Shown: positions 1 through 9,604, counted from the stretch's first letter. The stretch is DNA of 64,000 nt from Rhodoferax potami (GCF_032193805.1 NZ_JAVBIK010000001.1:2563001-2627000); one strand, 5' to 3'. Program-made: numbers and translations. The notes: generated by a model from the sequence alone, not told the origin.

Positions 1-3000
1 CCTTCGCAGACGATCCATGCGCCGCTGGAAACCCGCTTGCTCGATATCAACGAGCTGGAGAGCAGTAAAGCTCCGGTGGCAGATGCTCCGGACGAGCCGG
101 AAGAGCTTGTAGCAGCGGAATTCGATAGCGAAGAACTCGTTGAAGAGCAATCGCCGCCCGCCACCACAGGGCTGGTGCTGCAATTCCCTGAACGTGTCTC
201 TGCAGATCCTGATGAGGGCATGAAGGTCATTGGCCCGCTGCGCATGAGTATCCCGCTCTACAACGTCTACCTGAACGAGGCCGATGAATGGTCGCGCAGG
301 CTGCAAACAGAGTTGGGTGAGTGGGCGATAGAGCTTCAAGAGCCGGTGTCCGATACCGTCATTTCTTTGGCCCATTCTTTGCTGGGCAGTTCCGCGACGG
401 TGGGCTTTACTGCGCTTTCAGAAACCGCCAAAGCCTTGGAGCAAGCGCTTCAGCATGTTCAGTTGCACCGGCAAGTGCAGGCAGACCATGCAGATGTGTT
501 TTGCGACGCCGCTGAAGACATTCGCCGCTTGCTGCACCAGTTCGCTGCAGGTTTTGTGAAAGAGGCGGATTCACACGTTTTGCAAGCTTTGCAAGACATC
601 ACCGAAACGGAGTTCCCGGCACCTGTGATGGAGTCCGGGGATACCTTGCAAGAGCCGGACGAGGAATCGGACTTCAACAGCCTCGAATCTGTCGCGCCCG
701 TGGCTTCCGAGCCAGTGCCGCTCGCCGAGCCCGAAGCCCCCGCGGATGTGGCCTTGCCGCCCGAAACACCAGCCTCCGAGGCGGTGAACGCGCCAACGCC
801 TTTGCCAGAAGCTGCTCCCCTCATCGTGTTGGATGGGGATGATGAAGAATGGGTCGCGCAAGACAGCCTCGATGTGGACTTGCTGCCCATCTTTGAAGAA
901 GAGGCCACTGAGTTGATGCCTCAATTAGGTGCCGCACTGCGCCAATGGGTATCTCATCCCGACGAGATGGCTGCCCGGCAAGAAGTGATGCGTTTGCTCC
1001 ACACACTCAAGGGCAGTGCGCGCCTTGCGGGTGCCATGCGCTTGGGTGAAATGGGGCACCGGATGGAGTCCTCCATCGAGACCTTGGGTGCCGAAGGTTT
1101 GCAATCGCTGCAACTCGAGCCCTTGCTCACCCGCTTTGATGCGATGCAGGCGGTGTTTGTGGGCTTGGGCAGAGCGCTCCAGGACGCGGAGCAAGAAGCG
1201 GCTGTGCCGACACCCCCAGTGTCTACGCTAGCAACCGAGGCAACGGCTCCTGAGTCGGGTGCAGCGGCACGCATGCCCAAGCTATTGCCCGCAGTGGCGG
1301 CTACGGCTCCCCAGCCACGCGCGCAAGGTAACCAATCGGTGCGTGTGCGTGCGCAGCTGTTGGATCGGCTGGTCAACCAAGCGGGCGAGGTCATGATTGC
1401 GCGTTCGCGGGTGGATGAGCGAATCGGTCAGATCCGCATGTCGCTGGGCGAGCTTTCGGGCAACCTGGATCGCTTGCGCCAGCAACTGCGCGACGTCGAG
1501 TTGCAAGCCGAGTCACAAATGCAGTCTCGACTGGCGCAGACCAAAGACTCGCAACAGGCCTTCGACCCGCTGGAGTTTGACCGGTTCACACGCGTACAAG
1601 AGCTGACCCGCATGATGGCCGAGTCGGTGAACGACGTGGCCACTGTGCAGCGCAATTTGCTCCGCTCGGTGGAAGGCGCCGAGGACGACTTGATCGCACA
1701 AGGTCGCCAGGCCCGCGAACTGCAAAAAGACTTGCTCCGCACCCGGATGGTGGAATTCGACAGCGTGTCAGACCGCCTGTATGGCGTGGTCCGCCAAGCG
1801 GCGAAAGATGTCGGAAAGCAAGTCAAGCTGGACATCATCGGGGACGCGATTGAAGTGGACCGCGGTGTGCTGGACCGTATGGCGCCCGCCTTTGAGCACT
1901 TGTTGCGCAACGCGGTGGCACACGGTGTTGAGAGGCCTGAAGTGCGAGTGACCGCGGGTAAGCCGGCGGCAGGCGCGATTCAGGTGCGGGTCTTGCAAGA
2001 AAGCAATGACATCACGGTGACCTTCAGTGACGACGGTGCCGGGCTGGATCTGGAGCGTATCCGCAGCAAAGCCGAGGCCAAACAGCTGATTGAGTCGGGC
2101 GCCGCCATGAGCGACGCTGATGCCGCGAACCTGATTTTTATGCCAGGCTTTTCTACGGCGGATGAAGTCACCGAGCTCTCCGGGCGCGGTGTCGGCATGG
2201 ATGTGGTGCGTGCAGAGGTGCATGCGCTCGGTGGGCGCATTGAGACCCAAAGCCGAGCAAACGCCGGGACTTCGTTCAAGCTGGTGTTACCACTGACCAC
2301 TGCCGTGACCCAGGTGGTGATTCTGCGGATGGGAGATTTCTCCATCGGCGTGCCGGCCAACATCATGGAAACCGTGTTGCGAGTGCCCAGCGGGCAACTC
2401 AAAGACGCATATGCCGCGCAGAGTTTTTCATTCGGTGATGAATCCGTGCCTTTCTTTTGGGGCGGAGCATTGTTGCAAGTGTCCGCACAAAGTGAAGAAA
2501 TGGCGGGCAAAACTCTGCCGGTGGCCATCTTCCGGAGTGCGGGCCAGCGGCTGGCGGTTCACGTCGACGAAGTTTTGGGCAACCGCGAAGTGGTGGTGAA
2601 GAACCTGGGCCCACAATTGGCCCGCTTGCCCGGCCTGGCAGGCATGTCTGTGCTGGCTTCGGGTGCTGTGGTGTTGATCTACAACCCGGTCGCGTTGGCA
2701 TCGGTGTACGGAGATCAAGCCCGTGCCTTGGTGACTCAGCGCCAGGATCGCGGTGCACAAGGCACAGAGCGAGCCGAGGCTCAGCAAACAGCCACAGTGG
2801 TTGCGGCTACCCAGCTGCCATTGGTGCTGGTGGTTGATGATTCGATCACGGTGCGCCGTGTGACCCAGCGTTTGCTCAAGCGTGAAGGCTATCGGGTCGC
2901 GCTGGCGAATGATGGCTTGCAGGCCTTGGAGCGTTTGCAAGAAGAAGTGCCTGCGGTGGTCTTGTCTGACATTGAGATGCCGCGCATGGACGGCTTCGAC

Positions 3001-3192
3001 TTGGCTCGCAACATCCGTGCAGATGCCAAGTTGCGTGGCCTGCCTATCATCATGATCACGTCGCGTATTGCCGAGAAACACCGCGAGCACGCCCGCGAGC
3101 TCGGTGTGGATCACTATCTCGGCAAGCCCTACTCAGAAGATGAGCTGCTGGGCTTGGTGCGGGCTTATTGCTCGGCTGCGGTTCCCGCCTGA
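1..3192 (+). CDS. Hybrid chemotaxis-type histidine kinase/response regulator (ChpA/PilL-like), 5' end outside the window
   Basis: The reading frame is open from the first base, so the N-terminus is missing. The visible part holds an Hpt domain with the motif HTLKGSAR (phospho-His codon at 1000-1002), a CheA dimerisation and HATPase core (N-box NAVAHGVERPE, G-box DDGAGLDLERI, then GFSTADEV and GRGVGMDVV), a CheW-like domain, and a C-terminal receiver (VLVVDDSITVRR, phospho-Asp codon at 2968-2970 in LSDIEMPRMDG, Lys in LGKPYS). Domain order and size fit ChpA/PilL kinases of the type IV pilus Chp system, which signal to PilG/PilH-type regulators. An upstream FimL/Hpt-like segment with Glu/Pro-rich linkers supports this. 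The pil partners are not in view, so the pathway is inferred. Its 3' end overlaps the convergent photolyase by 28 bp. Confidence 0.9.
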   Translation, partial: PSQTIHAPLETRLLDINELESSKAPVADAPDEPEELVAAEFDSEELVEEQSPPATTGLVLQFPERVSADPDEGMKVIGPLRMSIPLYNVYLNEADEWSRRLQTELGEWAIELQEPVSDTVISLAHSLLGSSATVGFTALSETAKALEQALQHVQLHRQVQADHADVFCDAAEDIRRLLHQFAAGFVKEADSHVLQALQDITETEFPAPVMESGDTLQEPDEESDFNSLESVAPVASEPVPLAEPEAPADVALPPETPASEAVNAPTPLPEAAPLIVLDGDDEEWVAQDSLDVDLLPIFEEEATELMPQLGAALRQWVSHPDEMAARQEVMRLLHTLKGSARLAGAMRLGEMGHRMESSIETLGAEGLQSLQLEPLLTRFDAMQAVFVGLGRALQDAEQEAAVPTPPVSTLATEATAPESGAAARMPKLLPAVAATAPQPRAQGNQSVRVRAQLLDRLVNQAGEVMIARSRVDERIGQIRMSLGELSGNLDRLRQQLRDVELQAESQMQSRLAQTKDSQQAFDPLEFDRFTRVQELTRMMAESVNDVATVQRNLLRSVEGAEDDLIAQGRQARELQKDLLRTRMVEFDSVSDRLYGVVRQAAKDVGKQVKLDIIGDAIEVDRGVLDRMAPAFEHLLRNAVAHGVERPEVRVTAGKPAAGAIQVRVLQESNDITVTFSDDGAGLDLERIRSKAEAKQLIESGAAMSDADAANLIFMPGFSTADEVTELSGRGVGMDVVRAEVHALGGRIETQSRANAGTSFKLVLPLTTAVTQVVILRMGDFSIGVPANIMETVLRVPSGQLKDAYAAQSFSFGDESVPFFWGGALLQVSAQSEEMAGKTLPVAIFRSAGQRLAVHVDEVLGNREVVVKNLGPQLARLPGLAGMSVLASGAVVLIYNPVALASVYGDQARALVTQRQDRGAQGTERAEAQQTATVVAATQLPLVLVVDDSITVRRVTQRLLKREGYRVALANDGLQALERLQEEVPAVVLSDIEMPRMDGFDLARNIRADAKLRGLPIIMITSRIAEKHREHARELGVDHYLGKPYSEDELLGLVRAYCSAAVPA

Positions 3193-4661
3193 TCCCCTGA
3201 CTTTTTGAGAAAGCCATAGCGCGCCAAGGTGCGCTCCCTGGCTTGCGCATGGTCCACAACGGGAGCGGGGTAGTTCACGCCCAACTCCACACCGGCGGCG
3301 AGCAGCTCCATCGGCTTGGCGGCCCAAGGCGCGTGGATCGCTTTGTCTGACAGGCCCGCGAGTTGGGGGAGGTAGCGCCGGATGAACTTGCCCTGCGCAT
3401 CAAAGCGCTCGCTTTGCGTCACGGGGTTAAAAATCCGGAAATAGGGTTGCGCATCGCAACCACTCGAGGCGACCCACTGCCATCCACCGTTGTTGGCAGA
3501 CAAGTCAAAGTCATTGAGATGGGTCGCGAAGTAGCGTTCGCCCCAGCGCCAATCCAGCCCCAAGTGTTTGACCAAAAAGCTTCCGGCCACCATCCGCAAG
3601 CGGTTGTGCATATAGCCGGTCTGGTTGAGCTGGGCCATGGCGGCATCAACGATCGGGTAGCCGGTGCGGCCTTCGCACCACGCCGCATACAGGGCTTCTG
3701 CGTGCTCGCCGCTCTCCCATTGGATGTGGTCGTACTCCGGTTTGAAGGCGTGACGGGCCACCCGGGGAAAGTTCGCCAGAATCTGAAAATAAAAATCGCG
3801 CCACGCTAGCTCTGCAAGCCAAACAGATGCCCCTTGGCTCCCGGCGCGCACCCGCTCCAAGGCCAGGTTGACCAAGTCCCGGATGGACACGGTGCCAAAG
3901 CGCAAATGAACACCCAGGTAGCTTGGGCCCTTGAGGCTCGGGTAGTCACGGGCTTCGCCATAGCGGTCCATGCGGACCACAAAATCGTTCAGCAGCGTCT
4001 GACCTGCGGACTCGCCGCCGTGCATTCCGAGTGTTTGCAGATTGGTCTCCTCAAAACCCAGAGAGGACAGTGAGGGTACGGAGCTATGCAACTCATGAGG
4101 CACCGGGGCCAATACTGCCGCTATGTTCTCGGGGAGCTGATGTTGGGCCACGGTATTTGCCCCGATGCGGGCCAGCCAAGCGCGGTGATAGGGGGTGAAC
4201 ACGCCGTAGGGCTTGCCCATCTGCGTCAAAACTTCGCGCTCTTCAAAAATCACCTGATCTTTGACCAGTTTGAGCTGGCGGCCTTCGCTCAGTAGTTGTT
4301 GCTGCACGGCAGTGTCACGCTCAAGGGCTGCAGGCTCGTAGTCCCTGGCTGCGAATACCGCTTGCACATCCAAGCGCGCTGCCAACTCGGGAATCGCATC
4401 AACCGAATCCGCATGCAGAACGATCAACCCGCCACTGCCCGGTGCCATCGCACCAAGCCGGGTGTGCAGTTCAGAAACTGCGCCATGAATGAACTCCACA
4501 CGTCGGTCCTGCCGGGGCAGGTGGTTCAGGATCGCCTTGTCGAATACAAAAACGCAATACACCGCCTCGCAAGATGCGGCAGCGAGGGCCAAGGCCGAGT
4601 TGTCTTGGGTGCGCAAATCGCGGCGGAACCAAACCAGCCCTTTGGAGAATTCAGATTGCAT
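3165..4661 (-). CDS. phrB: Deoxyribodipyrimidine photolyase (CPD photolyase, cryptochrome/photolyase family)
   Basis: Light-driven repair of cyclobutane pyrimidine dimers using reduced FAD. The 498-residue product starts with LVWFRRDLRTQDNSAL, the antenna-domain signature. The C-terminal half has WLAELAWRDFYFQIL, GYPIVDAAMAQL, MHNRLRMVAGSFL and NGGWQWVASSGCDAQPYF, the FAD-binding and Trp-chain region of class I photolyases. The frame is open further upstream to 4790, but the family N-terminus begins at the ATG at 4659-4661. That start leaves 21 bp to the divergent yqgE start. Family membership is secure; whether it is a CPD photolyase rather than a cryptochrome is inferred. Confidence 0.95.
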   Translation of the reverse strand: MQSEFSKGLVWFRRDLRTQDNSALALAAASCEAVYCVFVFDKAILNHLPRQDRRVEFIHGAVSELHTRLGAMAPGSGGLIVLHADSVDAIPELAARLDVQAVFAARDYEPAALERDTAVQQQLLSEGRQLKLVKDQVIFEEREVLTQMGKPYGVFTPYHRAWLARIGANTVAQHQLPENIAAVLAPVPHELHSSVPSLSSLGFEETNLQTLGMHGGESAGQTLLNDFVVRMDRYGEARDYPSLKGPSYLGVHLRFGTVSIRDLVNLALERVRAGSQGASVWLAELAWRDFYFQILANFPRVARHAFKPEYDHIQWESGEHAEALYAAWCEGRTGYPIVDAAMAQLNQTGYMHNRLRMVAGSFLVKHLGLDWRWGERYFATHLNDFDLSANNGGWQWVASSGCDAQPYFRIFNPVTQSERFDAQGKFIRRYLPQLAGLSDKAIHAPWAAKPMELLAAGVELGVNYPAPVVDHAQARERTLARYGFLKKSGDQAGTAAEQ

Positions 4662-4682
4662 GTCAGCCGTTAAAATCAGGGA

Positions 4683-5282
4683 ATGTCCGGCGATTCTGCA
4701 CCTTTCAATCTCACCCATCATTTCCTGATCGCAATGCCCGGGCTGGACGATGAGATGTTCTCCAAAAGCGTAGTCTTTGTTTGTGAGCACTCAGAGCGCG
4801 GGGCCTTAGGCCTGATCATCAACAAGCCCGCAGACATGCCCTTGACGGCATTGTTCCACAAGATCGACCTGACCTTGCAGCGGGCAGACCTGCTCGAACA
4901 GCCGGTATTCCAAGGTGGCCCCGTACAAACCGAGCGCGGCTTCGTATTGCACGAGCCCGTGATTACCGGAGGCCCTGAGGCCGGCGAATCTCTTTATGCC
5001 TCCACCATGACCATACCCGGCGGGTTGGAGATGACCACCTCCCGCGATGTGCTCGAGGCGCTGTCGATCGGCTCTGGCCCCAAACGTGTGCTGGTCACCT
5101 TGGGTTATGCAGCTTGGGGCGAAGGGCAGTTGGAAACCGAGTTGGGTGAAAACAGCTGGCTCACCACACCTGCAGATCACGCCATTATTTTTGATACGCC
5201 GGCAGACCAGCGTTACGACCGGGCGCTGGGCTTGCTCGGCCTGCAGTCGTGGATGATTTCTCAGCAAGTGGGGCACGCATGA
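4683..5282 (+). CDS. yqgE: YqgE/AlgH family protein (UPF0301)
   Basis: A 199-residue protein with the family signatures LTHHFLIAMPGLDDEMFSKSV near the start, then FVCEHSERGALGLIINKP and VFQGGPVQTERGFVLH. The biochemical role of the family is unclear; the name AlgH comes from alginate regulation in Pseudomonas. A purine-rich AGGGA lies just before the ATG. The gene heads a tightly packed operon: its TGA overlaps the ruvX ATG (ATGA at 5279-5282), the usual yqgE-yqgF pairing in proteobacteria. Confidence 0.93.
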   Translation: MSGDSAPFNLTHHFLIAMPGLDDEMFSKSVVFVCEHSERGALGLIINKPADMPLTALFHKIDLTLQRADLLEQPVFQGGPVQTERGFVLHEPVITGGPEAGESLYASTMTIPGGLEMTTSRDVLEALSIGSGPKRVLVTLGYAAWGEGQLETELGENSWLTTPADHAIIFDTPADQRYDRALGLLGLQSWMISQQVGHA

Positions 5283-5692
5283 GCGAGGCCGTAGTGCCCG
5301 TTCCCGAGGCATTCACGACCTTCATTGCTTTTGATTTCGGCTTGAAGCGAACCGGCGTTGCGGTGGGCAACCGCTTGATGCGCACCGCCCAGCCACAAGG
5401 CTCTATCCATGCCGAAGGCAACGCCCGCTTTGACGGTGTGGCCGCCAAACTCAAAGAATGGCAGCCTGATGCCATCGTGATCGGCGTGCCCTATCACCCT
5501 GACGGCGCCCCGCATGAAAACACGGCGCGTGCCAAAAAGTTCGGCCGCCAGTTGCAAGGGCGTTTCGGCTTGCAAGTGTTTGAGGTGGACGAGCGCTACA
5601 GCACCACCGAGGCGATTGCCAGCGGCGCCAAAGACGCCGATGCCATGTCAGCCTGCATTATTTTGGAACAATTTTTGAGGAACCTCCCGTGA
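5279..5692 (+). CDS. ruvX: Holliday junction resolvase-like RuvX/YqgF
   Basis: A 137-residue RNase H-fold protein. Visible motifs are FDFGLKRTGVAVGN (first acidic residue), IVIGVPYHPDGAPHE, FEVDERYSTTEA and DADAMSACIILEQFL (last acidic residue). The family is linked to 16S rRNA 5' processing and was proposed as a resolvase. I chose the ATG at 5279 because it overlaps the yqgE stop codon and places the family N-terminus correctly; an in-frame upstream ATG at 5249 would lie inside yqgE. The stop overlaps the GTG start of pyrR (GTGA at 5689-5692), which suggests translational coupling. Confidence 0.93.
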   Translation: MSEAVVPVPEAFTTFIAFDFGLKRTGVAVGNRLMRTAQPQGSIHAEGNARFDGVAAKLKEWQPDAIVIGVPYHPDGAPHENTARAKKFGRQLQGRFGLQVFEVDERYSTTEAIASGAKDADAMSACIILEQFLRNLP

Positions 5693-6186
5693 CCACATTG
5701 GCTTTGGATGCAGAGGCGCTGTACCGCGAACTCCTGCGCGGCGTACAGCAGTTGTGCAATGCAGATACCCGCTTGGTGGGCATCACCTCGGGAGGTGCTT
5801 GGCTGGCCGAGCGCCTGCAGGCGGACCTGAAACTCGCAGGCAAGCACGGCACGATTTCATCCGCCATGCACCGGGACGACTTCGCCAAACGCGGCCTGTC
5901 TTCCGGCGGCCAGACCCAGTTGCCCTTTGATGTGAATGGCGCCGATATTCTGGTGCTGGACGACGTGCTCTACACCGGCCGCACCATCCGCGCGGTGATC
6001 AACGAGCTGTTTGACTACGGCCGCCCTGCGCAAGTGCGCTTGGCGGTGCTGGTGGACCGGGGAGGGCGCCAGTTGCCCATCCAGGCCGAATTCGCGGCCG
6101 CGCGGGTTAGCCTGGCGGCCAACCAGTCGCTGGCTTTGGCGCGTAGCGCTGAAGGTGTATTTTCTTTTGATGTGCAGGAGGCCTGA
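5689..6186 (+). CDS. pyrR: PyrR-type bifunctional pyrimidine regulatory protein/uracil phosphoribosyltransferase
   Basis: A 165-residue type I phosphoribosyltransferase-fold protein. The PRPP loop [16 protein letters not shown] is clear, and [13 protein letters not shown] and [16 protein letters not shown] match PyrR. In Gram-positives PyrR binds pyr mRNA and causes attenuation. In proteobacteria a homologue often precedes pyrB, as here. I see no PyrR-binding anti-terminator upstream, so the RNA-binding role is not supported by the sequence. The GTG start overlaps the ruvX stop, and pyrB begins 2 bp after the pyrR stop. Confidence 0.9.
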   Translation: MTTLALDAEALYRELLRGVQQLCNADTRLVGITSGGAWLAERLQADLKLAGKHGTISSAMHRDDFAKRGLSSGGQTQLPFDVNGADILVLDDVLYTGRTIRAVINELFDYGRPAQVRLAVLVDRGGRQLPIQAEFAAARVSLAANQSLALARSAEGVFSFDVQEA

Positions 6187-6188
6187 GC

Positions 6189-7151
6189 ATGTTGTACAAG
6201 CGCAATCCGCAACTCAACAAACACGGCGAGCTGATCCACCTGCTGTCCACCGAAGGGCTGCCCAAAAACATCCTCACCCACATTCTGGACACCGCCACCA
6301 ATTTCGTGTCGCTCAACGACCGCGAAGTTAAAAAAGTGCCCTTGCTGCGCGGCAAAAGTGTGTTCAACCTGTTCTTTGAGAACAGCACTCGCACCCGCAC
6401 TACCTTCGAGATTGCTGCCACCCGCCTGAGTGCGGACGTCATCAACCTCGATATCGCGCGCTCTAGTGCCTCCAAAGGCGAGTCCCTGCTGGACACCATC
6501 GCCAACCTGAGCGCCATGGCGGCCGACATGTTCGTGGTGCGTCACAGCGAATCCGGCGCGCCTTATCTGATCGCCCAGCACGTCGCACCCCATGTGCATG
6601 TGATCAACGCCGGCGATGGCCGCCATGGCCACCCCACCCAAGGTCTGCTGGATATGTTCACCATCCGGCACTACAAAAAAGACTTTTCCAACCTCACGGT
6701 CGCCATCGTGGGCGACGTGCTGCACTCCCGCGTGGCGCGCTCTGACATCCATGCGCTCACCACTCTGGGCTGTGCTGAGGTGCGGGTGGTCGGCCCCAAA
6801 ACGCTGGTGCCCTCCGACATGGCCCAGATGGGCGTGCGGGTGTGCCATACCTTGGAAGAGGGCATCAAGGACTGCGACGTCATCATCATGCTGCGCCTGC
6901 AAAATGAGCGCATGAGTGGCGCGTTGTTGCCGTCTACGCACGAGTTCTTCAAGAGCTTCGGCCTCACGCCCGAGAAGCTGCAACTCGCCAAGCCCGACGC
7001 CATCGTCATGCACCCCGGCCCCATCAACCGCGGTGTTGAGATCGACTCTGCGGTGGTGGACGGCGCACAAGCGGTGATCCTGCCGCAGGTGACCTTTGGT
7101 ATCGCCGTGCGCATGGCGGTCATGAGCATCGTCGCGGGCAACGAGGCCTGA
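6189..7151 (+). CDS. pyrB: Aspartate carbamoyltransferase, catalytic chain
   Basis: Second step of pyrimidine synthesis: carbamoyl phosphate plus aspartate to N-carbamoylaspartate. The 320-residue product has the carbamoyl-phosphate motif [39 protein letters not shown] and [12 protein letters not shown]. No pyrI regulatory chain follows. Instead a catalytically degraded dihydroorotase homologue lies 25 bp downstream, the arrangement of class A (Pseudomonas-type) ATCases, in which the PyrC'-like chain is structural. Confidence 0.97.
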   Translation: MLYKRNPQLNKHGELIHLLSTEGLPKNILTHILDTATNFVSLNDREVKKVPLLRGKSVFNLFFENSTRTRTTFEIAATRLSADVINLDIARSSASKGESLLDTIANLSAMAADMFVVRHSESGAPYLIAQHVAPHVHVINAGDGRHGHPTQGLLDMFTIRHYKKDFSNLTVAIVGDVLHSRVARSDIHALTTLGCAEVRVVGPKTLVPSDMAQMGVRVCHTLEEGIKDCDVIIMLRLQNERMSGALLPSTHEFFKSFGLTPEKLQLAKPDAIVMHPGPINRGVEIDSAVVDGAQAVILPQVTFGIAVRMAVMSIVAGNEA

Positions 7152-7176
7152 GGCCCCAGATTCAAGGACTGAAGCA

Positions 7177-8472
7177 ATGCAAATTCTGATTCAAGGCGGC
7201 CGCGTTATCGACCCCGCCAGCGGTACTGACACCGTGGCCGATGTGGCCATCTCCAGCGGCCGCATTCTGGCCATTGGCACTGTGCCCGCCGGCTTTGCCC
7301 CGCAAACCACCATCAACGCCCAAGGCTGCGTCGTCGCGCCGGGCCTGGTCGATTTGTCCGTGCGCCTGCGCGAACCCGGCCACGAGCACGAAGGTATGTT
7401 GGCCAGCGAAACCGCCGCCGCGGTCGCGGGTGGTGTCACCAGCGTGGTGTGCCCGCCCGATACCGAGCCAGTGCTGGACGAAGCCGGTCTGGTCGAAATG
7501 CTGCGCCACCGCGCAGAGCGCTTGCACCAGGCCCGCGTGTTTCCTCTCGGTGCTTTGACCCGCAATTTGCAAGGAGAAGTGCTCACCGAAATGCTGCAGC
7601 TCACCCAAGCCGGCTGCGTGGCCTTCAGCCAGGCCGAAGTGCCCTTGCTCAACACCCAGGTCACCCAGCGCGCCCTGCAGTACGCGAGCACCTTCGGCTA
7701 CACCGTGTGGCTGCGCCCGCAAGAGGCTTACCTCGGCAAGGGCGTAGCTGCCAGTGGCCCCTTGGCTACCCGCATGGGCCTCTCGGGCGTGCCGGTGGCT
7801 GCAGAAACCATTGCCCTGCACACCATCTTTGAGCTGGTGCGCTCGACTAAGGCCCGCGTGCACCTGTGCCGTATCAGCAGCGCCGCCGGTGTGGAGCTGG
7901 TGCGCCAGGCCAAGGCCGAAGGCCTGCCTGTGACCTGCGATGTGAGCATCAACTCCTTGCACCTGACCGATGTGGACATTGGCTACTTCGACAGCCGCAT
8001 GCGCCTGAACCCGCCCTTGCGCCAGCAGCGCGACCGCGATGCACTGCGCGCCGGCCTGGCCGATGGCACCATCGATGCGCTGGTCTCCGACCACAACCCC
8101 GTCAGCGCGGATGAAAAAACACTTCCCTTTGCCGAAGCTGAGCCCGGCGCCACTGGACTAGAGCTGCTGCTGAGCCTGGCCCTCAAGTGGGCGCAAGAGA
8201 GCGGCTTGGGCGTGGCAGATGCGGTGGCCACCGTCACCAGCCGCTCTGCGAACGTGTTGGGCAGCGCGTTGGGCACCTTTGCCGCCAGCGCAGGCCGCCT
8301 GACAACAGGCGGCGCGGCCGACATTTGCGTGTTCGACCCCGCCGCCCACTGGGTGGTGGAGCCATCCGCACTGGTGAGCCAAGGGCAGCACACGCCTTTC
8401 GGTGGCTACGAGCTGCCTGGCCACGTGAAGGCTACGCTGGTTGGTGGTCGTGTGGCCTACACCGCAGCCTGA
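7177..8472 (+). CDS. pyrC': Dihydroorotase-like protein without metal ligands (PyrC'/PyrX type), probable structural partner of PyrB
   Basis: A 431-residue amidohydrolase-fold protein, N-terminus MQILIQGGRVIDPASG, with class I dihydroorotase layout. The ligand motif usually written DxHxHxREPG reads DLSVRLREPG: both histidines are gone. The usual HICHVS-like strand reads HLCRIS, and the PHH-like motif is INS; only the late Asp (VSDHNPVS) remains. Loss of all visible metal-binding histidines argues strongly against catalysis. In Pseudomonas the inactive pyrC' product is needed to assemble the PyrB dodecamer, and this position directly behind pyrB supports the same role. A genuine dihydroorotase should be encoded elsewhere in the genome. 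Confidence 0.92.
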   Translation: MQILIQGGRVIDPASGTDTVADVAISSGRILAIGTVPAGFAPQTTINAQGCVVAPGLVDLSVRLREPGHEHEGMLASETAAAVAGGVTSVVCPPDTEPVLDEAGLVEMLRHRAERLHQARVFPLGALTRNLQGEVLTEMLQLTQAGCVAFSQAEVPLLNTQVTQRALQYASTFGYTVWLRPQEAYLGKGVAASGPLATRMGLSGVPVAAETIALHTIFELVRSTKARVHLCRISSAAGVELVRQAKAEGLPVTCDVSINSLHLTDVDIGYFDSRMRLNPPLRQQRDRDALRAGLADGTIDALVSDHNPVSADEKTLPFAEAEPGATGLELLLSLALKWAQESGLGVADAVATVTSRSANVLGSALGTFAASAGRLTTGGAADICVFDPAAHWVVEPSALVSQGQHTPFGGYELPGHVKATLVGGRVAYTAA

Positions 8473-8494
8473 AGCCGTACCGAGCCACAAGCCT

Positions 8495-9229
8495 ATGCGC
8501 CAACTCAAAGCCTTGTGGCGAATCAGCCGTGTCCTCCTGCACGTGCTGGCGGGCGCGTGGCGCATTCGCACCGTGTTCCCCCGGCTGACGCAGCCAGAGC
8601 GTGATGCAGAGGTTCAGGCCTGGGCGCACGCCATGCTTGCGCGGCTAGCTATTAAATTGGTAGTAAACGGCACGCCACCCACCGGTGGCCCGGTGCTGCT
8701 GGCGGCCAACCATATCTCCTGGCTGGATATCGTGGTCATCCACGCCGCGCGGCATTGCCGCTTTATATCGAAGGCCGACATCCAGCACTGGCCCGTGGTG
8801 GGCACGCTGGCTACCGGCGCTGGCACGCTGTACATCGAGCGCGAATCCCGTCGCGACGCCATGCGCGTGGTGCACCATATGGCCGAGCGATTGAGCTTGG
8901 GCGAGGTGCTGGCCGTGTTCCCCGAGGGCACCACCGGCGACGGCACCCATGTGCTGCCTTTTCACGCCAACCTGCTCCAGGCCGCCATTGCGGTGAATGC
9001 TCCTATCCAACCGGTCGCCCTGCAGTTTGCCGACGCGCAGGGCCAGCAAAGCTTTGCCCCTTGCTATATCGGCGACGACACGCTGCTCGGCTCCCTGTGG
9101 CGCACGCTGTGCAGCGAGGGTATTCAGGCGGTAGTGACGTTTGGAACCCCGCAAACCGCCGACGGGCGCGACCGCAGGACGTGGGCTGCGGAGGTGCGGG
9201 AAGACATCATCGCGCTGCGCAAGCGCTGA
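8495..9229 (+). CDS. plsC: 1-acyl-sn-glycerol-3-phosphate acyltransferase (PlsC family)
   Basis: Transfers an acyl group to lysophosphatidic acid at the inner membrane. The 244-residue product carries acyltransferase block I as NHISWLD, block II-like TLYIERESRRD and block III FPEGTTGDG. The ATG at 8495 gives the normal N-terminus MRQLKALWRISR with a hydrophobic first segment and lies 22 bp after pyrC'. An upstream in-frame GTG/ATG region from 8441 would overlap pyrC' and adds no family sequence. It is the last gene of the yqgE-pyr operon. A short stretch around 8645-8670 vaguely resembles the start of the interspersed repeat, but not convincingly. Confidence 0.92.
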   Translation: MRQLKALWRISRVLLHVLAGAWRIRTVFPRLTQPERDAEVQAWAHAMLARLAIKLVVNGTPPTGGPVLLAANHISWLDIVVIHAARHCRFISKADIQHWPVVGTLATGAGTLYIERESRRDAMRVVHHMAERLSLGEVLAVFPEGTTGDGTHVLPFHANLLQAAIAVNAPIQPVALQFADAQGQQSFAPCYIGDDTLLGSLWRTLCSEGIQAVVTFGTPQTADGRDRRTWAAEVREDIIALRKR

Positions 9230-9239
9230 TTTACTCACT

Positions 9240-9294
9240 TTTTGATAGCTGCTTGCGCATATTCCATGGGCGCTAGAGGCTGATTTGATGTAAA
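9240..9294 (+). repeat. Interspersed repeat copy A (intergenic)
   Basis: Contains TTTGATAGCTGCTTGCGCAT, then ATTCCATGGGCGCTAGAGGC, then a short T-rich tail. This is the best-preserved copy in the window and serves as reference for the copies inside kefC, bug, imuB and dnaE2. It lies just after plsC in non-coding DNA. Confidence 0.85.
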
Positions 9295-9604
9295 AGTGGC
9301 TGGTGCTGTCGGCAGGAATGAAGGAACCCGCAGAGCGCATCCAAGTGCTTCATTCGTAAGGAACTGTCAACCGTGGAGGGGGTGGCGTGATCAGAGGTCT
9401 AAGCGCTTGTCCACTAGGGCGCATTCCCCAATACCTCCTGCGTTCTGCTGATTGCTAAGGCCAAGTTGAGTGCGGAGACGCGGCCAATCTACATACGAGA
9501 CTTGAATGCTCGCAATACGGCTCGAAGTGATGGCGCAAATTCGGCGCTTAAAAAGGTACCAGTCTCAAATATCAGGTCCATACCGCGCCGCCACCCATTC
9601 AATG
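9295..9604. other. Non-coding stretch between plsC and the zinc-ribbon gene
   Basis: No convincing reading frame, RNA gene or terminator seen. Base composition looks lower in GC than the flanking core genes. It may be part of an acquired or decayed segment together with the following orphan gene. Confidence 0.5.

Noticed and set aside
8645..8670. Possible repeat start inside plsC
   Set aside because: Only a GCTATTAAA-like block is shared; the core is absent.
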